Source of the DNA: Candidatus Chlorohelix allophototropha
GTDB lineage: Bacteria > Chloroflexota > Chloroflexia > Chloroheliales > Chloroheliaceae
Length of the DNA: 64,000 bases
Assembly (NCBI RefSeq): GCF_030389965.1
Contig: NZ_CP128399.1
Coordinates: 1,974,934-2,038,933, forward strand
Reading direction: 5' to 3'
In this document: positions 42,090-51,100 of the stretch, one piece after another
Numbering within the stretch: position 1 is the first letter of the stretch
Layout: each line of letters opens with the position of its first letter
Made by a program: the position numbers and the translations under genes
Notes under the pieces: model-generated
Database searches by the model: none
Told to the model about the DNA's origin: nothing
The model's input: the letters and a program-made list of their open reading frames with translations, nothing else

Positions 42090-42914
42090 ATGTTCCCGGT
42101 GTTATGGCAGAGCGATGGTCTGGTACTTTATACGCACGATTTTTTTACAGTATTGGGTTTGGTAGTAGGTCTGGGAGTTTACTACTATGAACTCCGCCGT
42201 AGAGCGATGCTTTCCTACAAAATCTTTTGGATTTCGCTTATAGCGATATTGGGTGGTGGGCTTGGTTGTCGACTTATTACAGCCTGGGAACATCTTTCTT
42301 ACTATACTAATCAGGGAGGCGTGCCATTTACATGGCTGGTAGCACATAGCGGGAAAAGCATTATAGGCGGGATTGCAGGAGGCTATCTGGCTATCAAGAT
42401 AAGCAAAAAGGCGTTTAACTACAGGATTTCTACCGGGGATTGTTACGCCCCCGCTATCCCTTTGGCAATGGCAATCGGTCGAATAGGCTGTTTTCTAGCA
42501 GAATTACCGCTTGGAAAACCTACCGAGCTTCCATGGGGTATTGCTGCTACCGCTGATTCAGCCTCGCATTTTGTCAGTTGTCCCTACTGCCTACAGAATA
42601 TGCATCCTAGTATGATCTATGAAATTATCTTTCACCTCATAGCTTTTGTCGTGATTTTAAGATTCCGACACCTCGTCATAGTACAGGGTGACACCTTAAA
42701 ACTTTATCTGCTGGCGGCAGCGCTTTTTCGCTTCCTAGTTGAATTTGTACGTGCCAATCCTGAGCAGTTCTGGGGACTTACCGGACCGCAGATTGTATTA
42801 ATTCCGCTTACCGGACTACTACTTTGGTATTTTATCAGGCAATTGAGAAAAGGGGTTTACCGGATGCCCCCTGCCCCGCCTTATGAACTTACTATTGAAG
42901 AAAAGGTTGGTTGA
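42090..42914 (+). CDS. Lgt-like membrane protein (prolipoprotein diacylglyceryl transferase family, divergent)
   Basis: 274 residues with about seven membrane helices, the Lgt layout (PF01790). The conserved Arg/Gly loop is IGRIGCFLAELPLG (Lgt: GRLGNFINGE) and the C-terminal signature is MHPSMIYEI (Lgt: HPSQLYE). Instead of the Lgt W-x-G-G-L-S-F-H-G-G loop it has HSGKSIIGGIAGG, and a C-P-Y-C pair precedes the HPS box. Canonical Lgt moves diacylglyceryl from phosphatidylglycerol to a lipobox Cys. This variant may use another acceptor. It is the first gene of a six-gene run: 2 bases separate it from the next ORF, and a Tes-like radical SAM enzyme follows. Confidence 0.78.
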   Translation: MFPVLWQSDGLVLYTHDFFTVLGLVVGLGVYYYELRRRAMLSYKIFWISLIAILGGGLGCRLITAWEHLSYYTNQGGVPFTWLVAHSGKSIIGGIAGGYLAIKISKKAFNYRISTGDCYAPAIPLAMAIGRIGCFLAELPLGKPTELPWGIAATADSASHFVSCPYCLQNMHPSMIYEIIFHLIAFVVILRFRHLVIVQGDTLKLYLLAAALFRFLVEFVRANPEQFWGLTGPQIVLIPLTGLLLWYFIRQLRKGVYRMPPAPPYELTIEEKVG

Positions 42915-42916
42915 GG

Positions 42917-43390
42917 ATGAGCGAATATTACCAGATAAAAGGCTATATTAGGCACAATCGGAATACCTATACTCGTGAGGCAATTACAGAGGAACTTTTG
43001 AAACGAGGGTATTCACAAAGTGACATTGATGATGCCTGGAAATCCCTGTTGGAAGAGGAACATATTTTAGAAAATGCCAGTAAGGAGTCCGTAACTGAAT
43101 CGGGTAAATTCTGGTGGGCATTTGCAGCTTATTTTTTTATTCTTCCTGTAATAATCGGTATTCTAGCCAGAATAGTCAGAGAAAAATCTTATTACATTAT
43201 GTCTAACAATTCTTTTAATGTGTTTCTTATTGGTGGGGTTATTACAATTCTATCGGGCATTATTCTCAGTTTAATTTTTTGGGATAGCGATAAGCCTCTG
43301 TCGAGAGGCGTTTTTTACGGTTGCCTGTTTACTACTGTAACTCCAGTTATATCCCTTGGAGTAATCATAGGTATCTGTAGCGCTGGTTGA
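42917..43390 (+). CDS. Membrane protein paralogue 1 (T-Y-T-R-E-A-I domain plus three helices)
   Basis: 157 residues from ATG 42917; the TTG 42911 overlaps the Lgt-like stop. The N-terminal 45 residues form a small helical domain (TYTREAITEELLKRGYSQSD, then IDDAWK) resembling a UBA/winged-helix-like adaptor. Three hydrophobic helices follow at about 65-83, 100-118 and 134-154, with the conserved FWDSDKPLSRGVFYGC loop before the last. It is closely related to the genes at 43427 and 43991, so the trio arose by tandem duplication. I recognise no named family. Position between an Lgt-like protein and a radical SAM enzyme suggests an accessory membrane role. Confidence 0.85.
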   Translation: MSEYYQIKGYIRHNRNTYTREAITEELLKRGYSQSDIDDAWKSLLEEEHILENASKESVTESGKFWWAFAAYFFILPVIIGILARIVREKSYYIMSNNSFNVFLIGGVITILSGIILSLIFWDSDKPLSRGVFYGCLFTTVTPVISLGVIIGICSAG

Positions 43391-43426
43391 TAAAGCCACA
43401 CAGGAAATAAACTGAGATAAAAGAAA

Positions 43427-43918
43427 ATGGCAAGCAAAAGAATCGAAGAAATAATTGAATATATTCGGCAAACCGATGCCACCTATACCAGAGAAGCAAT
43501 TAATCAGGCTCTTAAAGAGCGTGGTTATAGCGCCGAAGAAATTTCAAATGGCTGGAAGGACGCGGAAAAGTTAAAAGAACCGAGAGCAGAACCTAGAATT
43601 AGTTTGGTAAAGGCAAAGAGCTTTTGGCTAGCCCTATTCGGTTTTTTGCTAGGCGTTCCTATCTTTACAGCCCTATTCGCTATACTGGGTGCGCTTTTAT
43701 CAAATAATTCACCCTACAGTATTATGGCACCGCTTCTCGGTGCATTATTTGTTTTGATAGTGCTGATTTGGGTCGTTTCTTATATAACCGGACACTGGAA
43801 GGATAATATGGTTGTTTCCAGAGGACTATTGACAGGCTTGGTGTTAACCATAGTATTGCCATTTATCCCTTTCTTTATAGTGGCGGGTATTTGCACTACT
43901 TATAGCAATTGGAAATAA
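43427..43918 (+). CDS. Membrane protein paralogue 2
   Basis: 163 residues. It has the same design as its neighbours: an N-terminal domain with TYTREAINQALKERGYSAEE, a short basic linker, then three membrane helices (about 64-85, 95-117, 137-158). This middle copy is the most diverged. The loop before the third helix reads KDNMVVSRGLLTG, keeping only S-R-G of paralogue 1, and the Trp-Asp of that loop is lost. It lies 36 bases after paralogue 1. Divergence of one copy in three hints at a hetero-oligomer rather than simple dosage. Confidence 0.83.
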   Translation: MASKRIEEIIEYIRQTDATYTREAINQALKERGYSAEEISNGWKDAEKLKEPRAEPRISLVKAKSFWLALFGFLLGVPIFTALFAILGALLSNNSPYSIMAPLLGALFVLIVLIWVVSYITGHWKDNMVVSRGLLTGLVLTIVLPFIPFFIVAGICTTYSNWK

Positions 43919-43990
43919 TCTTACCAGGATTTGGTATGACTGCCCGTTTCTACTATAACCCGATTGCAATGCTATCAGATAAGGTAAAAG

Positions 43991-44482
43991 ATGAGAGACT
44001 TTTCAGAAGCGAGAAAGTTTATAGAGAAATACCAAGAGATTTATACCCGTGAAGCTATAACCAAGGAGCTTTTGAAACGCGGTTACTCAGAAACAGATAT
44101 TGAGGAAGCCTGGTTATTGGTTACGAAGGAGGAAGAGCAGCTCATGTATTACTCTTCTTCCAACTCTTCCGGAAGTAGTAGTACTTTCGAAAGTATTACT
44201 ACTTCCGGCAAATTCTGGGTAAGTTTTTTAATCTATTTCTTGGTAATACCAGTAATCATTGGTATTATCTCCCGAATACTTGGAGGTTCAAATTACTCCG
44301 AAGCATTTACCGCTTTTTCAATTAGCGCATTTGTTGCAGTAATATCTGGAATTATTCTCAGTATCATTTTTTGGGAAACTGACAAACCTTTAGCGCGAGG
44401 GGTATTTTACGGTTGCTTTTTCTCTACCATAACTCCAGTGATTTCTCTGCTAATTATAATTGGAATTTGTAACGCCGGTTGA
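43991..44482 (+). CDS. Membrane protein paralogue 3
   Basis: 163 residues. The N-terminal TREAITKELLKRGYSETDIE domain is followed by a Ser-rich linker (about 54-70, SSNSSGSSS) and three membrane helices. The FWETDKPLARGVFYGC loop is nearly the same as in paralogue 1, as is the final helix ending IGICNAG. It ends 13 bases before the radical SAM start. Because copies 1 and 3 resemble each other more than copy 2, the middle gene has either been under different selection or is older. The function is unknown. Confidence 0.84.
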   Translation: MRDFSEARKFIEKYQEIYTREAITKELLKRGYSETDIEEAWLLVTKEEEQLMYYSSSNSSGSSSTFESITTSGKFWVSFLIYFLVIPVIIGIISRILGGSNYSEAFTAFSISAFVAVISGIILSIIFWETDKPLARGVFYGCFFSTITPVISLLIIIGICNAG

Positions 44483-44495
44483 AGGAAATAATAGG

Positions 44496-46055
44496 ATGGA
44501 TTTACGACCTTTTACGCCACTACAAATGGTACTCACGGTATGTGGTAAATGCTTCTCTGAGGATCCGGGTCGCAAGATAGAATATGAAAGGGATGTGCTA
44601 CAAGGTAATCTCATCTTGATGGATGGTAAAGTCTATCTGCGCCGTCATTGCCGCCGTGGTCATGGTGAGGTAATCAGTTTGTATGAGGAAGATTACGGAC
44701 TCTGGGAATATTTGCAGCAGTGGCGGGTACCGACAAAATACCATATCTCCGATACTGTGGGTAATAACCTGCCTATACCGATGGGTTACTTGAATGGTCT
44801 AGGTGAGTTGCAGACTCAGCATAGTTGTATTTTTTTGCTAGATATAACTGAGAACTGTAACCTGAAATGCCCAACCTGTTTTGCCGACAGTGGTCCTTCA
44901 ATAAACCGTTTTGTACGGCTCGACCATATTATGCGTTCTCTTGACGCTGTGATAGAGCGCGAGGGGGGCAGAATCGATGTGCTGATGCTGAGTGGCGGTG
45001 AGCCCACTGTCCATCCTGATATCATCGAGATTATCAAGGAAGCCACTCGCCGTAATGTGACCAGAGTTTTGCTTAACACTAACGGGATACGAATTGCCCG
45101 TGAGGATAAATTGCTTTCTGCCTTGGCAAAACTGCGAAACCGGGTGGAAGTGTATCTGCAATTTGATGGGTTTTCGCTAGAATCCCATCTGTACCACCGG
45201 GGTGAGGATCTGCGGGAAGTCAAGAAGGAAGCGGTTCGACGTTTGGCGGAAGCCCGTATTTTCACAACTTTAGTAATGGCGGTTGCACAGGGAGTAAACG
45301 ATCATGAGGTTGGTCAAGTAGCAGAATTCGCTTTCCAGACCGATTATATCGGCGGGGTTTCCTTCCAACCGATATTTGGGTCTGGTCGTGCCAATACTAT
45401 AGACCCAATGAAAAGAGTTACTACTACTGGAGTATTGCGACTTCTGGAACAGCAAACTGGCGGAAGCTTGGTACCACAAGATTTTATTGCATTACCGTGT
45501 AGCCACCCTGATTGTTGTACCCTCACCTATTTTATTAAGGGAGATGAAGGTCAGCTAACTTCGATACCGAGCCTGTTGGGACACGATAGGCTAAAAGCTA
45601 ACCTGAGTCTGGTTTCAAATCGGGTTGCTTATCCCGATGCCAATCCGGCTATTCAGGCTGCCCTCACGGGAATGATGAGCGAAACCACCACTATAACCCG
45701 CCCGGAATTAGTAGATTATGTGCTGAATATCTGCGAAAATTGCGAATTGGGTCTGAGCAGTTTTGTAAAAAGTGTGACTAACCTATTGCTCAAACGCGAA
45801 GACCCGGTTGAAACAATCGCTAAAAGGATGAAACGAATTACTATTAAATCTTTTATGGATGGTTGGACTATGAATGTTGAAAGGTTGCAGCAATGCTGTG
45901 TGCATGTGGGAACTACGGAGGGCGACTCTAACCCTATCCGTATCCCTTTTTGCGCCCGGCAGCTTTTCCAAGAAGCGCGAGACAAAACTCTAACCGGAAG
46001 AGTTAGGGCTGATGAACTAATTCAGGTAAAACGTAACAAGGAGGTAAGAATATGA
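44496..46055 (+). CDS. Radical SAM enzyme, tetraether-synthase (Tes/MJ0619)-like
   Basis: 519 residues from ATG 44496, behind an AAGGA site. An N-terminal metal-binding domain has C-x2-C (VCGKCF) and later RRHCRRGHGE. The radical SAM core has CNLKCPTC (the CX3CX2C cluster ligands) followed by MLSGGEPTVHPD and LNTNGIRIA. A C-terminal part has more Cys groups: CSHPDCCTLTYF, CENCELG and QQCC. This order (rubredoxin-like start, SGGEPTVHPD, YLQFDG, GVNDHEVG, HPDC) matches the archaeal Tes family, which joins two lipid alkyl chains by C-C bonds. Bacterial homologues are suspected in membrane-spanning lipid synthesis. It shares an operon with an Lgt-like protein. The product chemistry is inferred. 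Confidence 0.85.
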   Translation: MDLRPFTPLQMVLTVCGKCFSEDPGRKIEYERDVLQGNLILMDGKVYLRRHCRRGHGEVISLYEEDYGLWEYLQQWRVPTKYHISDTVGNNLPIPMGYLNGLGELQTQHSCIFLLDITENCNLKCPTCFADSGPSINRFVRLDHIMRSLDAVIEREGGRIDVLMLSGGEPTVHPDIIEIIKEATRRNVTRVLLNTNGIRIAREDKLLSALAKLRNRVEVYLQFDGFSLESHLYHRGEDLREVKKEAVRRLAEARIFTTLVMAVAQGVNDHEVGQVAEFAFQTDYIGGVSFQPIFGSGRANTIDPMKRVTTTGVLRLLEQQTGGSLVPQDFIALPCSHPDCCTLTYFIKGDEGQLTSIPSLLGHDRLKANLSLVSNRVAYPDANPAIQAALTGMMSETTTITRPELVDYVLNICENCELGLSSFVKSVTNLLLKREDPVETIAKRMKRITIKSFMDGWTMNVERLQQCCVHVGTTEGDSNPIRIPFCARQLFQEARDKTLTGRVRADELIQVKRNKEVRI

Positions 46056-46330
46056 GTTATCCGGGGGTAGAAACGCTGAGTCGAACTCAGAAATATGATC
46101 GCTTAGCCTTTACTTTCTGTAGGATGGGTACCACCGGGTTGATTTGCTGGTTCTTTACCCCACCCATCTTTATTTTGTTGGTCGGTATAATAACTATTCT
46201 ACTCTACATTAAGGCTGTATATGAGGGAGTAAGGCGTAGTCGCTGTTTCCTGCGCAAACCCTTTTTGATCATGGGTTTCTGGAGCTTGGCAGTTATAGCA
46301 GATGCAGGCTGGTTCTTTTTTCTGCGATAG
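46052..46330 (+). CDS. Small membrane protein at the end of the radical SAM operon
   Basis: 92 residues with two or three hydrophobic segments (about 27-52 and 72-90) and a basic stretch between them (GVRRSRCFLRKP). It starts with an ATGA overlap on the radical SAM stop and has an AAGGAGG ribosome site, so it is clearly translated with it. It has no recognised family. The tight coupling suggests an anchor or subunit for the enzyme. About 270 gene-free bases follow. Confidence 0.83.
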   Translation: MSYPGVETLSRTQKYDRLAFTFCRMGTTGLICWFFTPPIFILLVGIITILLYIKAVYEGVRRSRCFLRKPFLIMGFWSLAVIADAGWFFFLR

Positions 46331-46548
46331 AAGGCTTGCTTTGGTTGCGGTCTTCGATTAATAAATGAGAAAGATCAGTACCAGAGAGTAACTCGCTGGA
46401 GATCTATCTCACCCCAAAGCAGATAGAAGTTAGCTCGCTTTAATAAGAATGGCGAGAGGTGATAGGATTGCCTACTCAAATCCTGGCTATCCTCATTTCT
46501 GACAAAACCTTCTTTTCTGTACGCTAGCAAATTGCGAAAAACAAAGAT

Positions 46549-46580
46549 TAAAAAATTTGGGGTAGCGCTTGCCTACCCCG
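46549..46580 (-). terminator. Rho-independent terminator of the GGDEF-EAL gene
   Basis: On the minus strand GGGGTAG, a 7-base loop and CTACCCC are followed by AAATTTTTTAAT. It lies 20 bases after the stop of the gene at 46603. Confidence 0.8.
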
Positions 46581-46602
46581 AAACCTTTCTGAAATTTTGA
46601 AA

Positions 46603-47910
46603 TTACTTACTCCTAGCGCTTACCTGAGTTTCGAGCCAGTTATTGGAATCTTCTGCTGAAAGGGGGAATGATAAAAAATTGCCTTGAAAGTAATCAAATT
46701 TCAGATTACCAAATTTTTTAACTTGCTCTTCGGTTTCTATGCCCTTTACAACAACTTTCATGCCTAGATTACGGGCGGTATTTACAACCGATTCTGCCAG
46801 TGCAATGGTTTTACGGTTTTCGAGTAGTTGATACAAAAAGCTCCGGTCAAACTTAATTTCATCCAATTGGAAACGACTGAGCCAGCCTAGAGAAGACTTA
46901 CCAATCCCGAACCCATCCAATACCGCTTTAACACCCAATACTTTTAGATTAAGTAACTGTCGCGCTGCCAATTCTGGGTTGACCATTAATGAATCCTCAC
47001 TGATTTCAAGGTGAAGGCTAAAGGCTTCAAGCCCGGTTTGTATTAGCGCTTTTTCAACTTCCATTACTAGGTTCGGATCCAATATTTGTCCGGTGGAAAG
47101 GTTTACACTAACCGAAAGCATTGGATACAAACCGAACTTTGCTTTCCATTCTCTGGTTTGATTGCATGCGCGTTTTAAAACCGTATAGCTGATTGCTTCT
47201 AGCAACTTGGCTTCTTCTGCCACTTCCAAGAATTGCGTGGCGGTCAATATCCCTCTCGTAGGATGCTTCCAACGTGCCAGCGCTTCAAATCCCTTGAACT
47301 CATTGCTACCAAAAGCTACAATCGGCTGATAATATACCAAGAATTCGTTATTGAAAATTGCCCTTCTTAGCTCTAGTTCCATTTCAAAGCGCTGGGTAAA
47401 ATTTGTACGGATTTCAGTTTGGTATATTTCAAAGTTACCACGCCCATGTGATCTAGCATAGAACATAGCAATTTCGGCATTTCTAAGCAGTTCTTCAGGG
47501 GTTTCCAGTTCCTTCTTTTGACTTACGGCTACTCCCATTGTGGCGCTTACACTGATGGCTTTACCTTTAACGGTAAACGGTCGAGCGAGTTCCTCTTGAA
47601 TTTTTTCTATAAGCGTTAAGGTGCGAGACCCGTCAGCAATAAAGGCTACAAAATTATCGAAATATAAATGTTCAACAAATTCATCAATTCCAAAGCAGGA
47701 AATTAGCCGACGAAAAATATCTGAAATTAATTGGTTGCCATTTATATATCCCAATTCTATATTAGCTAGTCTGAAAAAATCGATATTGATATAAATGATT
47801 GCAAGTGGTTCTTTAACATGCGGGTTATCCAAAGAGTTACCCACTTTACTTAAAAAACCCGATCGCCTTGCTGCTTCTTCCATTGTCACCGGGTCAAGAA
47901 TTTTTTTCAT
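46603..47910 (-). CDS. Degenerate GGDEF-EAL protein
   Basis: 435 residues, cytosolic. The GGDEF-like domain (about 20-170) has YFDNF at the signature position, so it should not make c-di-GMP. The EAL domain (about 180-430) keeps FEALARWKHP (the EAL motif) and E-I-S-E. However, the metal motif is LDGFGIG instead of DDFGTG, and the usual V-A-E-G-V-E-T is VVKGIET, replacing the catalytic Glu by Lys. Phosphodiesterase activity is therefore doubtful and a c-di-GMP sensor or regulatory role is more likely. It is a lone gene with its own terminator, and no partner is obvious. Confidence 0.88.
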   Translation of the reverse strand: MKKILDPVTMEEAARRSGFLSKVGNSLDNPHVKEPLAIIYINIDFFRLANIELGYINGNQLISDIFRRLISCFGIDEFVEHLYFDNFVAFIADGSRTLTLIEKIQEELARPFTVKGKAISVSATMGVAVSQKKELETPEELLRNAEIAMFYARSHGRGNFEIYQTEIRTNFTQRFEMELELRRAIFNNEFLVYYQPIVAFGSNEFKGFEALARWKHPTRGILTATQFLEVAEEAKLLEAISYTVLKRACNQTREWKAKFGLYPMLSVSVNLSTGQILDPNLVMEVEKALIQTGLEAFSLHLEISEDSLMVNPELAARQLLNLKVLGVKAVLDGFGIGKSSLGWLSRFQLDEIKFDRSFLYQLLENRKTIALAESVVNTARNLGMKVVVKGIETEEQVKKFGNLKFDYFQGNFLSFPLSAEDSNNWLETQVSARSK

Positions 47911-48107
47911 ATGCCTGCGCTTTCGATTTACCAGCTACGTAATACCATATTGTCATAATTATTATAAATTTACTACATTACAATATATATATCTATAGTC
48001 TTAAAGATTATTAATCATCTTAAATAATACAAATATGGAATTTTCTTGATTCTTATGTTAAGATGAATACTTGAGCGGGTGTTCTATATAAGAGTTAAAT
48101 CGGGGAC

Positions 48108-51100
48108 ATGCTAAATTCGCTTTTGTTCATAATTTTGCTACCAGTGATTGTTACGTTGCTTGTTGTAGCCTTGCTAATTTTCAGGCGCAGACGTAAGGTT
48201 TTGGCTCGCCCAGAACTGGAAATTGAAGATAATCCGCTTCTTGAAAATGATAATACTACCGATATACCCCGCAATACCCAGCAATTAAATCCTACTCTGG
48301 TAAATCGCTCTGCCACGCAACTGACCGGAATGTTTGGCACTATCCGGGGTCGCGCTACCCGCCCCCGCCGAATTCGTCCAGAAGTCCGTCCCCGCGACCC
48401 CGACCGTAATGTTCCTAAGTTGACTCCTCGCGCTTTACGCCGTGCCGGGTTACGTTCTAGGGTATTCAAGATAACCGATGAGCAAATCTTGGCTACTTCT
48501 GGTTATGCCATTACCGACGATGTGCAGAAATTACCCACTATAGATCCCCAATTCAGCTTTGAATCAACCGGGTTTGATTTGCCGCAAAGCCTTAACGAAT
48601 TTGGGGCTGTTGTGTCTCCCTCTGTGATTACCGGTAGGTTATATACCGGTGGTAGCCAATTCGGAAAGGCTACTTTCCAGACCACCGCCGGACGAGAGTT
48701 CGTAGAACGTGGAACTGATGTTGGCTTCGACTATGAATCAATACCATCGCTTGATTATGAAAAATTCGCTGACAAATCGGTTCACAAAGAGCTTGATTTC
48801 GAACTAGAATATGCCTCCCACCCATACACCAGCTTTTTTTCAGGGGTTTCGGGTTCTGGTATGCTTCCTTTCAGTGGACGTTTATTTGAGCGGACTGAGC
48901 AGGGTAGGGATTTTGTAATTAGCGGTGGCTCAAACGGTAACGGTCATTACCAAAACGGTAAGAATGGTAATGGGTTGCACGTAGTTGGCGAACCAGCTTT
49001 AGAAATGGATATTCAGGACTTCTTTTACCGTATGGGAAAAGGCATCGTACTTGATGAGCCTCTCCCGCCTGAAGAAGTAGAAGTTGCGCCAGCTTATGAG
49101 CCTATGGTACGAGAGCCGCTATTTAACTATGGCTACACCGGAACAATAGGTTTTTTCACCCGCCCTACTGCCGAACGTCGCCGCTTGCGCCGCTTGATAA
49201 GCCGTGACCCACTCGCGCCTTTCCGCGCCTTATTTCGCCAACGCAACCGCAAATCAATAGTAACTGTGTTCTTGGGTAGCCTTTTTGTAATTTTCACTAT
49301 TATTTTCGGGCTTGTGTTTTTGAGCAAGCAAATCGACCGTGCGCCACTTGATACTTTCTCGGTGGTATTAGGTCCGTTGGGGCAAGGTGAAACTTATCGC
49401 TCATTTCAGGTAGGGCGTGAGATTTCGGTCAGTTTGCAAAAAGCGTTGGTGACTTCGGCAGGTGCAGACGTGCGTTTTGCCGATAATACCGTAGAAAATG
49501 AGCAGCAGGCGCTCCGAGAACTGCAACGCACTAAGGCTGACACCGCGCTCTATGGTTATCTCGATGATGCAAATCAGGTTCACATGCAAGTTTTACTCGC
49601 TCCCAATGGGCCCTTTGATCCCGGTGGGGGAGGACGGATTGCAGTAGAGCTGTATTCGTTTGAACCCACACGCTTGTCATTCATATTTCCGCTCGATTCT
49701 AAAGCAGTAGAGCAATTGGTGATGGCTCTTTCAAATTACTACAGTGGAAATTATGACCTTGCAGGGGCGCAGTTCCAAGCTACCTCACAAACATTAGGAC
49801 AGCAAGATATACCTGAATTGCATATGCTGGCAGGGATTTCATTCCAGTTATTACGGAGTTTCGATGGTGCGGTAAGGGAATATGATACCGCATTGACAAT
49901 GATACGGGAAAAACGCAATCCGCTTAATCTCGATCCAGATCAAGTTACTAGTAACCGTGCTTTTGCTTTGCTGAACCTGCCCGACCATCTGCCCGAGGTC
50001 ACTAATACCTTGCTCCAACTTTCTACCAATCACCCCGATAATCCCCATATGCTGTCTAATTATTTCTATCTACAATTAGATAGAGCTAACGGATTGAATA
50101 ACGAGCAGCTTTTACTAGATATGAGCGCGAAGTTGAGCGCTGCGTTAGTTAAATACCCCGATTTTTGGGCAGGGTATTATTATCTCGGCGTAGCCTACTA
50201 TGGTTTGAAGGATTACAATCAGGCTGAGGCAGCTTTCACCACTGTTGAGAAATTAAAGCCGGAGTACCCGCCTGCCTATAATATGTTGGGAATGGTTTTG
50301 CTTGATCGCTATTACCAATTCTACTTGGGGCGTACTACTTCTGAAAGCGCCGTGCTGCTGGACAATGCCCGTACTCAACTTCAGAGCGGGTTTGATCGTG
50401 CCAATACCCGCCGCGAGCGTACCAGCGCCTATGCCAACGCAGTGCGTCAGACTCAGGATCGAAATAAACTTGTACCCGCGTTGGAAGAATTCGCTAGAAT
50501 TGCCAGCGGTGAAGCCGATCAAGCCAAATTCGGGCTGGCGCGTGATATTCTGGAACGCGGTCGAATAGAGGGTAACAAAGTTGGCAATGTCTTTGACCAA
50601 GCTTTACGCTGGCTTAAGAGTGAAAAAACCGCTTTGGAAGATGCACGCGAACGCTTCCAACAAATAACCAACGACCGCAAAGAGTTTGGTGATGGTTATT
50701 TCTATCTTGGCGAAGCTTATTATTTGCTAGGGGATGTCAATAATGCCAACGCTAATTATGAGCTTGCCAAAAGTAAACCAAATCCGCGTGTATTATATTA
50801 TTCCACTGTTGCCGAGCACTTGGTGAAACAAGACAAAAAGCAAGAGGCAGTGGCACAGATTCAAGACTATACCAAGAAATATCCCAACTCATCAGAAGGC
50901 TATGTGGCTTTAGCGGATTTGTATCTCAAGATTAGCCAACCGCAAGATGCCCTTAATGCTGCTGCTGAGGCGGTGCGTCGCAATAATCGTGATCCTTACA
51001 CTTATCTGGTACAAGCACGCGCACAAATCGCAGTTGGTCGCAATAAGGATGCCGATACCAGTTTCCAACGCGCTTCGCAGCTAGAGCCAAATAACCCGGA

